Shown piece after piece: positions 22,860 to 34,892 of a stretch of 64,000 bases of DNA. The stretch lies in the NCBI GenBank assembly GCA_017979445.1, contig CM030714.1:9245049-9309048 (forward strand). The letters are read 5' to 3'. The notes under the pieces are model-generated. The model had not been told where the DNA came from. It saw only the letters and a program-made list of their open reading frames with translations, and made no database searches. Numbering within the stretch: position 1 is the first letter of the stretch; each line of letters opens with the position of its first letter. This stretch comes from Akebia trifoliata. Lineage: Eukaryota; Streptophyta; Magnoliopsida; Ranunculales; Lardizabalaceae. The position numbers and the translations under genes are program-made.

Positions 22860-23612
22860 GTAGTATTCTTGTCTCATAATTTTCTTAGCTAACATTTTTC
22901 CACTCATGTGAGGGCCACATTCTCCCGAATGTAGTTCAACCATTATCTGTTCAGCTTGATCTTCATCAACACACGACAGATGAATCCCATCATAAGACCT
23001 TTTGTATAAACTTCTTGCGCACAGGATGAATTGAGATGCTAATCTTAGTAGGGTTTGTCGTTCCTTCCTCGATGCTTCTTCAGGGAATTCTCGTTTTTCC
23101 AACACTTTCTTTATGTCTGTGTACCATGGCTTTCCATCGGGTAGTCGAGTAGCAATGTTGATCTGATGACAGTATGCGGGTTTGTCTTTGACTTCAACCG
23201 TGATTGGTCTTAATTCCATGCCAGGGGGCAAATGGATCATTGAAGATAAAGTTGCTAAGGAGTCAACAAATCTGTTATCCTCCATTGACAAGTGTTGGAA
23301 CAAGATATCTTTAAACTTACTGACTAAGTTTAACAAATACTCATGATAGGGTTTTAACTTTTCATCCCTAGTCTTCCATTCTTCCAATGACTGATGTATG
23401 ACCAAGGCTGAATCCCCAAAAACCTCAATTTCTATAATGCCCAGGTTCAAAGTAGCTTCGAGCCCCGCGATGCATGCCTCGTATTCAGCCGTGTTATTAG
23501 TATTCGAAAAGACTAATTTAATAGCAATAGGAATGTGGCATCCTTCCGGAGAAAACATGACTACCCCTATTCCATACCCATTTTGATTGGCGGCTCCATC
23601 AAAGTACAACTG
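22860..23612 (-). pseudogene. Second (additional) RNase H domain of the Ogre/Tat element
   Basis: About 250 codons opening with LYFDGAANQNGYG, followed by NTAEYEAC, FGDSALVI and a DNRFVDSLATL segment: the D-E-D-D pattern of the extra RNase H typical of Tat-lineage elements. It is followed by the linker to the integrase. Two stop codons at 23613-23615 and 23625-23627 cut it off from the upstream RT/RNase H. Confidence 0.82.
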
Positions 23613-23627
23613 TCATGTTTGGTTCTA

Positions 23628-25165
23628 CGGTTCTTCTTTAATGTACAAGATGTTCTCATCTGGGAATTGATCGACATGCCTTATTCCTTCTACTACAGGG
23701 TGATCTGCCAAGTATTCTGCTACAGCTCTTCCTTTGATAGACTTCTGTGTAACATGCGTGATGTCAAACTCTGATAGCAACAATAACCATCGCGCGGTTC
23801 TCCCTATCAACGCCGGCTTCTCGAAAAGATACTTGAGAGGATCCATCCGAGATAATAGGATAATTGAATGAGACAACATATAGTGCCGGAGTCTCTGAGT
23901 AGCCCACACTAGTGCTAAGCAAGTTTTCTCCAAGGATGAATATTTTCGTTCATACTCTAACATCTTTTTGCTGATATAGTAGATGGCCATTTCTTTGCGA
24001 GTATCTTTGTCATACTGTGCAAGCATGCATCCCATAGCTTCTTCTATGACCGACAGATAAAGAAGAAGTGGTTCACCCGGTGTAGGTGGAACCAAAATAG
24101 GTGGATTTAAGAGATATTCCTTGACTTGGTCGAAAGCCTTTTGACATTGCTCATTCCAAACTGTTGGTTCATTCTTCTTGAGAAGCTTGAAAATAGGTTC
24201 GTAGACGTTGGTGAGTTGAGCGATGAATCTACTAACATACTGGATTCTGCCTAGAAAATCTCGAATCTGCTTTTCAGTCTTGGGTGGTGGCATCTCTTGG
24301 ATAGCTTTAATCTTTACAGGGTCTACTTCGATCCCTCTCTGACTGACCACAAATCCCAATAGTTTTCCAGAAGTTACTCCAAATACACATTTCTGCGGGT
24401 TGAGGCGGAATTGGTATTTTTGGATCCTTGTGAGAAACTTTTCTAACGTAGTAACATGCCCTAGTCGTTCCTTAGATTTGACTATCATATCATCTACATA
24501 GACTTCGACTTCCTTATGTATCATGTCATGTAGTAAAGTCGTGGCTGCTCTTTGATAGGTGGCTCCAGCGTTCTTCAAACCAAAAGGCATGACCTTGTAG
24601 CAGAAGGTCCCCCGTGGCATGATAAATGAAGTTTTTTGCATATCTCGAGGGCCCATTTTTATCTGATTGTACCTTGAAAATCCATCCATGAAGGACAACA
24701 ACGCGTGTCCTGCTGTACTGTCCACTAGAACATCTATATGTGGTAAAGGGAAACTATCCTTTGGGCTTGCTTTATTTAAGTCTCTGAAATCCACACACAT
24801 TCTAACTTTTCCATCCTTTTTCGGTACTGGGACGACATTAGCAATCCACTCAGGGTATTCTACTACTTCTAAAAATCCAACGTTAATCTACTTCGTAACT
24901 TCTTCTTTGATTTTCAAAGTCCATTCTAGCTTCATACGTCGAAGTTTCTGTTTGACTGGTCGAGCATCAGGATATAACGGAATCCAATGTTGGACAATAT
25001 CTGTGCTTACCCCCCGCATATCCTCGTAAGATCACGCGAACACGTCTTTGAACTTTCTTAGCAAGTCTACTATCCCTTTGCGTTCATCAGGAGATAAAGT
25101 GACTCCTATCCGAATTTCCTGAGGACTTTCTTTTGTTCCGAGGTTGATAACCTCTACTTCCTCTA
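23628..25165 (-). pseudogene. Reverse transcriptase and first RNase H of the Ogre/Tat element
   Basis: RT motifs in order: WIANVVPVPKKDGKVRMCVD, FPLPHIDVLVD, FMDGFSRYNQI, MPFGLKNAGATYQR and the catalytic YVDD (about 24490-24500). Then GFLGRIQYVSRFI and the connection/RNase H stretch with YISKKMLEYERKYSSLEK. In-frame stops at 24888-24890 and 25032-25034, plus a frameshift near 25150-25170 at the join to the upstream segment. Synthesises element cDNA when intact; this copy cannot. Confidence 0.92.
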
Positions 25166-26116
25166 TTAGAGGTTGAGCCCCCGACGTTCCTCTTCTTGTT
25201 CAAGTAATTTGATTATTTCAGGGGGAGGTTCTTCGTCAGAAGATTCTCCCTCCGAAGTCAGATTATTAGTTAAATTATTATTGTGCTCGGAGTAATTAAA
25301 AATTTCTTTCATTTCATTAAAAAGAGATGGGGTAACATGACTCATTGCAGACTTGACAGACTCACTTGACTCAGCAGGAAAAACAGACTCACTAGAAATA
25401 ACAGACTCAGCAGAAACAACTAACTTACTTGACTCAACAGAAATAAATGACTCAACTGGCATGTCAGACTGAACAGGACTAATGGGACCGACAGACCCAG
25501 TCTTGACATGCAACACAGGACTAACTATATGATAATTTGAAATACACCCAACAGCGGGTTTGATTACAGACTGAGGATTTGGGATCCCTTTCTCAACTGA
25601 CAACACTAAGACACTATGATCTTCAAGGAATAGCTGATCGATGTTGAGGGAGTCCAGATCGAGCTGCCAGTCTTCAACTTTCTTCTCTTTAACTTCTGTG
25701 CTTGCTTCCTTTTCAGGCCATTCCATGCCAAAGAAGATTTCAAACCTCGGCAAACGAGTACCTGTGATGTGATCAATGAAAGGCTCTGGGAACCCACAGT
25801 AACGGAAGTCTTCTCCTTCTTTCACAAAATAACCATTGAGGGTCTTTCGATAGGGCTTCATTTTAATGAGATCCGTGGTACGCCTTTGCTTTTTAGCAAT
25901 GGCCTTGTCCCGTTTTGTCTTCCAGTATTGGGCCCAATCTTCCTTAGTAAGCTTATATCCTAGTCCGAATGTGCCGATGACTTCTTTGATTACTGGTGCC
26001 TCTTTAATACCTTGCTGCTTGCTACCTAAGCCCATACCATGAAAAAATCTCATTTTCTTGAATATATTGGCCATGTAGCAGTTAGAGATATTTTCCATTG
26101 GAAAATATTCTTTCAT
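25166..26116 (-). pseudogene. G-patch-like linker segment between protease and RT
   Basis: 316-codon frame. Near the start is GMGLGSKQQGI, the glycine pattern of a G-patch, followed by a KMKPYRKTLNGYFVKEG and GFPEPFIDH region and a low-complexity acidic/serine stretch. Similar linkers occur in plant Tat-type polyproteins. Its role in the element is not established. A frame change at the 3' end separates it from RT. Confidence 0.65.
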
Positions 26117-26125
26117 GGCTTGATC

Positions 26126-26794
26126 CTATTGGACTGAGCATATCTTTTCGAATTCGAACCCACTAAGTTCTATTCCCTGTTGTTCTGGTTGAATTTCAAG
26201 CAACGGCTCATCCTTAGCTTCAGTACTGTTCATGATCCCTACAATTTCAGCATCTCCATGGAGAGTAATCACTAGCTCATCCTTTATAAACTTGACCTTC
26301 TGGTGTAATGTAGAAGGGATGACTTTAATTTGGTGTAACCATGGTCTCCCTAACAATAAATTGAAAGAAGACTGGATATCAATAACCTGAAATTCCACAG
26401 GAAATTCAGCTATGCCTATGGACAATCGAAGGTGTAAAATTCCCAGTACATCTCTCTTGGTGTTATCATAGGCCTTAACACCTTGATTAGTGGGCTTGAA
26501 ATCTTCAGTCTTAAACTTGAGACAAGTAGTCGTTTTCAACGGGCAAACGTTCAGTGCACTCCCGTTGTCGATCAAAATCAGAGGTACCCTCATCCCGTTA
26601 CAGTCAACTATAATGTGTAACGGCTTAGTGTAGCTTGCCACTTCTTTCGGGAGATCTGAGTCCGAGAAGGATAGGATATTCTCCACGTAAGTTGCCCCTA
26701 CTATACTAGCCAGCTGATCTGGAGAAGTGTCAAGGGAGACTTGGGCTGTGTTTAGTGCTTTGAGAACAGCCTCCCTATGAGCAGTGGAAGCCAT
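26126..26794 (-). pseudogene. Aspartic protease domain of the Ogre/Tat element
   Basis: Retropepsin-like: LILIDNGSALNVCP carries the catalytic Asp (D-N-G-S form), followed downstream by FNLLLGRPWLHQ, the second conserved strand. It would process the gag-pol polyprotein. Overlaps the preceding gag frame by a few codons in another phase, so a frameshift (biological or decay) lies around 26752-26794. Confidence 0.85.
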
Positions 26795-28655
26795 GAGTAA
26801 ACCCCATATTGAGATATTGGCACTGATTTTTTTAACTGTTTGATCACGGAGTTATCCTCTTCGATGCTTTCCTTGGTGGGATTTTCTCCTTCTTTTCTTG
26901 CTAGGACTGCAGGATTATCAACATAGAGTTCTTGTGGCTTAAAAACTCTTTCCCCTCGAGTCATATGTCTAACTTCATCACAGGAAATGGAGAAAAGCTC
27001 ATCTTTTTCAGTTAACAAGTATGGATATTCGTCTATCAAAGGTACATGACTTTTCAGATTCATTTGAGCCAAGAGGTAACTAGTGAATGCGGGATTATCG
27101 TAACGGGGCGGGGATAAATAATATGTATCATCCGAGGTTAGATCAAATGGTTCATAGTTCGTAGTAAAAACCTCATCAGTGAAGGCTATCCCGATAAGGG
27201 GGTAACTAGGCGGTTTAACTTGGATTGGATGGATAAGAGAGACGGGATCAAATGACAATGAGGTGTGAGAAACCATATTTAGAGTTGGCGGAGGTTGATA
27301 GGCATGTAGTGGATTAGTGGTGACATTTGGTGGGCTGGGGATTGTGATCTTTTTGTTATCAATAAGGTTTTGAATGACATGGCACAAGGTGATACATCGA
27401 TCTGTGTGATGGTCAGGATTTTGATGAAATTCACAGAATAAGTTGGGGTTGTGTCCGACTAGCAAGGGATTTGGTAAAGGTCGGGGCTGAATCGGGGTAA
27501 GCAACCTTTTTTTCAACAATTTTTGCAAAGTTACGGTAAGGGTCATCCCTAAATTGGTAAATTGACGCGGAGTTCGAGGTTGACTCGGGTGACCCTGGTT
27601 ATTAGCCCGGGTCGGGGGTTGAGCTGGGGTAACGAAGGTATTGGTGATGTAAGTATGGTTGATATTGGGTTTGGGAACATATGGTTTCTTAGGCTTGTTA
27701 TCTGAGGGGTTAGAAAGGATCACAGAGGCAAATGCATCCTCAAGTTGGCTTCCGGCTTGTAACAAGGATTCAAAAGTAGGAAGGTATTGGGCCACTAGGT
27801 GCTGAGCATATCCTTGAGAGAGGTTTTTTAGGATAATTTCTACTTATTCCTTCTCCGAAGGCCTATCCCACATTTGAGTAGCCTTGGCCCTCCAGCGACT
27901 AATGAAATCAGTGAATGTCTTCTCATTTTTCTGTTTAGTTGCTTCCAAATCCCTTTTTGAGGTCTCAATCTCAGTACTGTATTTATACTGATGCCAGAAG
28001 GTCTTTGACATGTTCTCCCATGTACCCACAGTAACTGGATCTTGAGACATTAGCCAACGTAGTGCTGATCCTGATAAAGTCCTTTGGAACAATAATGTCA
28101 TATGTTCGTCGCTAAGCCCCATAGTGCGCATGTTGGTAACATACACCTTAAGATGTGTTTTCGCACACCCTGTCCCACTGAACTTGTCCATTTCAGGCAT
28201 CACAAACTTCTCTGACAAATGGATTCGAGGGATGCGGTTCAAGGCTTCAATGCCTGCTGCAATTTCATCAATACCCTTTATACTTTTCATAGATGACTCC
28301 AATTGAGACATTCTATTAGATAACGCCGGATTTCATCAACATACTCTTCGTCTCCGTCGAACTCGAAGACTTCACGTGGACGTTTCTCTTCAACCTTTTT
28401 TCCTTTTGGGTCATTTAGAGGAATTCCCGTCGATTCCGAGGTCTGTTCTAACATTTTCACTTTGCCTTTTATATTGTTGATATCATTGGCAAAGGCTGTC
28501 AAGATCTTACGGATCTCTGTGAGCTCAGATTCTGAAGCCATCTCTGCTTGTTGACTTAGCACTGTGGTTCTTTCTAACCGACTGGACTTACGACTCCAAC
28601 TAGGAGGTGGACGCTTGAGTTTGAGCGCAATGATAATCCTATATGACCCCATCAA
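26752..28655 (-). pseudogene. Gag region of the Ogre/Tat element, in three broken frames
   Basis: Frames 28655-28287, 28311-27844 and 27795-26752. The middle one has the retrotransposon gag core (TWENMSKTFWHQYKY and FISRWRAKATQM). The last has a zinc-knuckle-like CEFHQNPDHHTDRC, with a proline-rich linker before it. A frameshift near 28290-28310 and a stop at 27844-27846 interrupt the chain. The product normally forms the particle and binds element RNA. Confidence 0.85.
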
Positions 28656-28845
28656 AGGTAGATTTAGTCAATTTCAGTATTACCCCCTTGATAACATTTT
28701 AGAGAATCATTTTATTGAGGTTTGTGCACCAATCCATTAATTAATCCATTCACACAATGAGTATTCGAAATAAATATTTATTAAAAAAAAAAGATAGTTT
28801 TATTGAAAATGATTGACAAACAATATGTTCTTATTAAAACATCTT

Positions 28846-30018
28846 TCAACAAATTTGATTTGAACTATTTTTACATGGACGCTTGGCTTTGTCTTGATGG
28901 TCATCAGGATTGCTGTCAGGCTTGACCCTCTTGGCTGTAACAACTGGCTCTTTGAATTTCGCTGGTCCGTCTGGATATCCTAAAGTGTGCTTGTTCCAAG
29001 CTTTCTCAATGAGGTGTACTAACTTTTCAGTCAAAGGCTCGGGGGAAAAGAAAGCTTTGTGCTGAGATAAGGATAACTCTGTAGGTACATCGTACTGTTC
29101 TGGGATCAGATTAGGATGGTAAAAAGATGTTTCTTCTAAGCCAATCAAACGGACATAGTAGGATACTTTGGTTCCTAGAACAGGGGGATCAGTCATCCAC
29201 CAAGGGCACCTAAAATCGATATGACAGGCAAGGCGAGAGTCTAACCATTTACTCCAAGTTTTGACTGAGTTGTGACGCACTAACAGGTTTATCTTGAAAA
29301 AGTGTTATGGCCCATATTCGAGGTTTGAAGGAACCTCTACGATTTTGATACGTTCGCAAAGCCACATATAGAGTAAGTAGGGGCTTCCTTTGAAACTTTC
29401 CCGCTCACCATTTTTTATGCATCTAAACCTGAGAAAGTTTCAGCTAGGATAAGAGGTACCGGGTTGGCTTTTCTTGAGAGTTGAGAGGCTATATCTATGA
29501 AGGACTCAGGGATAGTTTGGCCATCACTATTGGAGGTCAGTATGTATTGGGCTAGGATTCTAAGGCACAATCGATAATCTCTAGTGGCTCGCCAGGCTTT
29601 GGGTTTTACATTGATAGGATGACTGCGGGAGCGATACGGGCCCAATAAAGGTACTAAGTTCAATCTCCCGTCATAGACTAAGGCCTTGGCTTCTTCCTTG
29701 GAAATGTTTAGTCCTGTGGTGAGTTCACCAGAATATCCGATCTTCAATGAGGGCCTGACTAGAGGTCCTAAAGTGGATATCCTCATGATGCCACAATAAT
29801 CCTCGTGAGTGGGGCACAAATGCATATACCCCATATGGAATATGTGAAGATAGGGGTTCCATCGCTTAGCCATAGCATGTAAGAGGTTCCAGTCTATCTC
29901 AAACTCATGGAAGTAAAGAGCACTCCTCAACATGAATCTCCCAAAATTGATCTTCTCTATAGGGTGCATCCCTACAACGGTTGTTTTGACTAACTGATTG
30001 ATTGGCTTATCGCCTGCG
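28846..30018 (-). pseudogene. Extra ORF upstream of gag (plant-mobile-domain / DUF7745-like)
   Basis: Two main frames (29969-29415 and 29280-28846) joined by a broken stretch with a stop at 29306-29308. Recognisable parts: FEIDWNLLHAMAKRWNPYLH, CPTHEDYCGIM, a SPYLLYMWLCERIKI helix and a basic C-terminus (AKRVKPDSNPDDHQDKAKRP). The family is common as the first ORF of Ogre elements and in plant mobile-domain proteins; its function is unknown. The solo LTR at 30024 is inserted at or just before its N-terminal part. Confidence 0.7.
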
Positions 30019-30023
30019 ACTAG

Positions 30024-31408
30024 TGATGAGAATGCAAAATACCATATTTTTCTCCTTTAATGTTTAGTCCTTTATACATATTTGGTGCCTAAATGTACTC
30101 ATTATTCTTTTATTTTGACTTAGGATGCAAATGGAGGTGTTAAGTGCAAAACGAAATTAATTGGGCGATTTTAGATAGTTTCGACATCACTTCGTAATCT
30201 GGGCATAACTCTCTCATCCAAATTCCAATTGAGATGATTCAAAATGTTATGGAACGCTAAGAAAAATATCTACAACTTTTATGTTTTGAGTTTTGAAAGA
30301 TATTGATCATATCAAGGTCGAAATCAGACTTGAAGTTGCTGCACCTGCACTGTTGACGCGGATTTGATACGGTTTATTTGAGAAAGTCTCCAAATCTGGT
30401 GCACGAAAATTCTAATTTAAAACACAACTTTCATAGTTATATTAGGACTTTATTTTATTTTTAATATTTTTCCTTAATTAGTTAGATTGGGATATTGTTA
30501 TTGAAGAATATTTTTAGGAGATTTTAAGGAGGAAAAATAACGAGTAGAAGAAAAGAGACTTAAAGAAGATATCTCTCTCCTCCCTTCTTCTCTAATGTTT
30601 CTTTTGGGAGTTTTGATTATGGCTTTGTGTGGCTAAACTTTTTTAATTAGTCAAAGGAAACGGAAGCCTGGGAATCAATAAAAACTGTGAGATCTAATTG
30701 ATTTTTATTGTTCAATTTATGCTTTGAGTATTGGATGTTCTTCTATGCCTATTTTCATTATTGTCTCGTTTAATTACTAGGAGGCCTACTAGTTTATCAT
30801 TCGTTGCAATCTACTGTTAGGTTAGATATCAAATCCGTAATTGTTTGATCCCTCTAATTTGTTAATCAACTAAGATTTAATGATTTGCGACGTCAGAAAT
30901 TATTAGAACTTAGGAAGAACACTCGACTAAATTAAATACAACTGCTTGTGCTTGTATTGTTTAGCTTCATCGATCTCTCTAATTCTTAAGACTACTACTA
31001 GATTAAACCTTTAACGCTTGTTTTGGGTTGTTTAGTAGTTAAGGTTAATTAGATCGCTTGTTTTCTATTTAACTATGACTAAGGAGAGATAGGAAAATAG
31101 TTCCAACGGTGAATATTCAAACTATGAATTGATATATACTTGCATCGATGATCAGTTGTAAAATTCCTATGGTGGAAGTTAACTTAGACCAATATTTGTT
31201 CTTTTGATTAATTTTAATTCTTCTATTTGAATTGTTCCTTAGTTATTTTTCTTAAAATTATTTTCGTTATACTTGAAACCCCTCTTTTTATTCACATAAC
31301 ATAAAAACTAGGCTAGATACTCTCCGTGGGAACGATCCTTACTCGCACTAATACATTTATATTTTAGGAGTATAGATTTTATTTTTGGTTGCATGCGACA
31401 GCACACCA
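30024..31408 (+). mobile_element. Solo LTR of a second Ty3/gypsy family, nested in the Ogre/Tat element, TSD ACTAG
   Basis: 1385 bp, starting TGATGAGAATGC and ending CAGCACACCA, flanked by ACTAG at 30019-30023 and 31409-31413. The 3' end has the GTGGGAACGATCCTTACTCG block typical of many plant Tat/Athila-type LTRs. No internal ORF and no similarity to the other LTRs here. Confidence 0.9.
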
Positions 31409-31413
31409 ACTAG

Positions 31414-32885
31414 CATCCTGGTTTGACACAAAAGGGTATTTTAGTTCTCTTCCAAGGTCCATGTAAAATATCAATATTTTTCTTTCAGAAAATCTTGTTC
31501 TTATAGAAAACATTTTTCGGAAAATATTTTTTCTCGAAAAACATTTCTTCTAGAGAACACTTCTTTTGGAAAACAATCTTTTCTGGAAAATATTTTCTAT
31601 CTGTAAACTATTTGTTTTCTTTTGAAAATTTGATTTTCATTTTCAATTTAAATGGATCGGCTCACCATGATTGTTGGATCGGGATGGACTGGGTCATTAT
31701 TGTAAAAGAATGGATTCTTTATTAGGTCGGTGCACCCATTTTAATTTTCAAAAATAAAATTTTTGATCCTTGAGGACAACCATACACTTTGATTTCATCA
31801 TTCATAGCACTCACATACATTCATCAATCAACAGGTTCCAATCAATAAATAACCCGGGAACACCCACGATAAGTTCAAGTCGTGACCTACTGGGAAGATT
31901 TCTAGACTCTAAGCTTACTATGTGCAATGCATTTTTATCTGGCTACCCTTGCCCAAGCACACTTATATACCTTTCGATACGTGGTGACTTGGTTTGATAT
32001 ACCGTATAGGTGATAATCTAAAACCTCAAATCACTTCTCTGAAGTAAAAAACAGCTAGTTTGATCTCCAGTTGAGAGGTGACGCACAATGCTGAGCAAGG
32101 GCCCACTTAAATACCTCTCGTCTAGATAGACATAGTCTATCCCCCTCGTACAGTAGGGTACAGCGAGGCAAGATCTTGTTTAGGCACCGATTTTGACCAA
32201 GAAGTGCAATTGATATACTTAGATTATCTTTTATACCTACGGGTACGAGTCAAGAGTTGTAGCTTTCATAAATGGTTTGGCATCCCACGAGGGGACCGAC
32301 CACGTACTAGTACTACGTTGGCAATCGGGACATGTGACTGTGTGGCTCGCAACAGGTCAAAGGCTCAGGTCGCTACAGCATGGGTGCATCAATATATCTC
32401 TCAGAATCACCTGATCAGACGGTATTAATGCCCTCAGTTTGATATACCCTAAGGTACGTGACTGGAGTTGTGATTTTCATGAATGATGTCGCATCTCCAA
32501 AGAGACCGGACCACGCACTAGTGCCACGTTGGCTATATGGGACGTGTAAGTGAGTAAAACAATAAACGTGCTTGTGGTGTGTGCAAAACAGGGTGGGGTG
32601 TGCCCGGGGCCTTTTCCAAACACATGGCCCCATGGGTCCAATCAAGCCAATCAAGAGAGAATATTAAATCATACAAGTGCAGGCATACATCGATCAGAAA
32701 CATACTCATATGGTTTAATGCACGTCTCTAGCATTCATCAATCAGCAAATCAATTAATGAATAAGGGCCTATAATAATTAATTAGATCTAATCATCGCAA
32801 TAGGCACAAATTTTGCAATTTTCATGATCCAATCAAAAGGTTATTTCGGGGTGACCCTAACCAAGTCCAATATTGAAACATGCAC
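31414..32885 (-). other. Leader (5' untranslated) part of the Ogre/Tat element, first segment
   Basis: Non-coding. Contains degenerate short repeats of the GGAAAATATTTTTTCT type at 31480-31625 and a diverged direct repeat: about 32211-32338 and 32437-32549, sharing TTCATAAATG-like, GACCGACCACG-like and CACGTTGGC words. Only short frames without motifs. Confidence 0.55.
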
Positions 32886-33359
32886 ACAACTGTAGACACC
32901 CAAATTTGAGCGGGCCCTCGACGCAAGATGCCCCAAAAATCGAAAATTGGAATGGGCCCCGAGGCCCAAACCTACAAGAACCCAATCTATTTTCAACTAA
33001 TAAATGTCCGAGGTCACCCACGTGGCCCATGGACCCACACACCTCACCACCCTCCTACATCCTTAAATTCAACCCAATACTATTCTACCTAAACCCAATC
33101 CATCCCAAAACCCAATCCATTATAAATCCAATCCATCCCAAAACCCAATCCACCTAAATCCAATCCATCCCAAAACCCAATCCAATCACATAACCCAATT
33201 CCACTAAACCCAATCCATCATAAACCCAATCCAACCTAAAGCCCAACTCATAACCTAAGCCAATTCAATACCCCAAACTCAATCCAACCTATCAATCTCA
33301 TCAAACCAATCACCAACTCAATACAAAAAATGACACATGTCATCACACCCTTCCCCCTC

Positions 33360-33610
33360 CCTCATCTAATCAACCAACTCCATCACTTCCCTCCAAAAAT
33401 CAACTCAACCCATAATCCTACCCTAACCTAACCTATAACCCATCCGCTCATCATCATCAACCAACTCCATCACTTCCCTCCAAAAATCAACTCAACCCAT
33501 AATCCGACCCTAACCTAACCTATTACCCATCCTCTCATCATCATCAACCAACTCCATCACTTCCCTCAAAAATCAACTCAACTCCAAACCCTCCCCTAAC
33601 CTAATCTATT
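33360..33610. repeat. Tandem subrepeats in the nested solo LTR (about 85 bp, 3 copies)
   Basis: Units with CCAACTCCATCACTTCCCTC, AAAATCAACTCAACCCATAA and CCTAACCTAACCTAT. The second and third copies are slightly diverged. Longer than the matching unit in the other solo LTR, so the arrays changed independently. Confidence 0.75.
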
Positions 33611-34649
33611 CCCCATCCTCTCATCATCAACAACAAAACAACTCAACCCATACCTAGAACACCCTAACCTATTCCCCATTCTTTAACAACCCACATCATA
33701 ACCTATATCTCCACACATCAAACATCACTTTTCCAAATTTACTCACAAATCACCTCAACCCATACCTTCCCACCATCACCCCCATACTCTTCTCTCTAAT
33801 CAACCAACTACCATCACCAATCAACCAATCTCTTCATCTCTCCATTTGTCACATGTCATCATCCCTTCAATCCTCTCAAAATCAAACCAAAATCAAACCA
33901 ATCACTACCCATCCCCCCAAATCAAACACCTTACCTCTTCAACCATCTCAACACTCATTCTCCAAACAACTCTCTTACACCCATCAACCATCACTCATCT
34001 CACCCCACCAAACACTCTACCCAAATGGATTTGGGTAAGATCCAAATCATTTGGGTTAAAACACAACCCATTTCCCTAATTACAAAACTACCCTTATTCC
34101 CTCTCACCCCTTCTTCTTTCAAACTCATGCCATTATCCCTTATTCTAATTCCCCACCCTATTATACCCTAAAATAACCTCCCAACCTCTATAAAAACCCC
34201 TCCATTCTCCCCTCACCACAACTAATGAAAATTTGACAAAAAAATCTAAAAAATCACAACTCATCTCAACTCTCTACTCTTACTCTACTCTCAACACCCA
34301 ACTCTCAACTCATCTCACAACTCTCAACTCTCAAACTTCTCTCAAACAAATCAAGCAAGGAAAAAGAAGTCAAGGAAGGTCAAAGGAAGTCAATGAAGGG
34401 TCAAGGTGGGTTTGACAAAAGGGACACCCCCCTCAACTCCCCTCCTCTACTCTCACCTTCTCTACACATTCGCACACACCACCATGATTTAAATCATCAA
34501 AAGGCCCCTTCTTCAATAAGGGTACCCTCAATGATTTGGATCAATATCGAAAGCCCCTCACACTTGAGGGCATACATCGAATATTTTCGATTTTCTTTTC
34601 TTTTCTTTTTACTTTGGAATACCGAATCCGAGGTTACCACATTACGTGG

Positions 34650-34684
34650 ATGGAGTAGGGTGCCTAACACCTTCCCTACTCCAT
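34650..34684 (+). promoter_or_regulatory. Conserved LTR hairpin, copy 2
   Basis: Same ATGGAGTAGGG / CCCTACTCCAT stem and TGCCTAACACCTT centre as at 10591-10625, 461 bases downstream of the TATA box at 34189. Confidence 0.7.
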
Positions 34685-34892
34685 AAATGGACCCCCTTAC
34701 CTTCAATCAAAGGTTGGGCCATGTGCATTATCCAACGAGAGTCATCAAACATACAAAAAGTATGATTTTTCAAAAAATGTGACATCGGGTGACCATTCAC
34801 ACCCTTTTACCAATTTGAATGGTGGCGACTCCAAAACACCTCAAAGTGGAGGGATGTTTGAAGAATATTTAAAATCTCATGTTCACAACAAC

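Larger units (their letters stand above)
32891..34887 (+). mobile_element. Solo LTR, sister of 8988-10832, nested in the Ogre/Tat leader, TSD ACAAC
   Basis: 1997 bp, TGTAGACACCC to ATGTTCACA, flanked by ACAAC at 32886-32890 and 34888-34892. Homologous throughout to the solo LTR at 8988, with its own subrepeats (33060-33250, and about 85 bp x3 at 33360-33610), TATA box TATAAAAA at 34189, hairpin at 34650-34684 and U5 motif TGGCGACTCC near 34823. Confidence 0.92.

Noticed and set aside
34497..34706. Short frames within the solo LTRs (also 10192-10488, 33846-34079)
   Set aside because: They lie in LTR R/U5 or subrepeats, are not conserved between the two sister LTRs and have no domain.
8988..34887. 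The two sister LTRs (8988 and 32891) as the ends of one element
   Set aside because: Each has its own perfect, different 5-bp target duplication on both sides, so each is an independent solo LTR; the sequence between contains an unrelated element.
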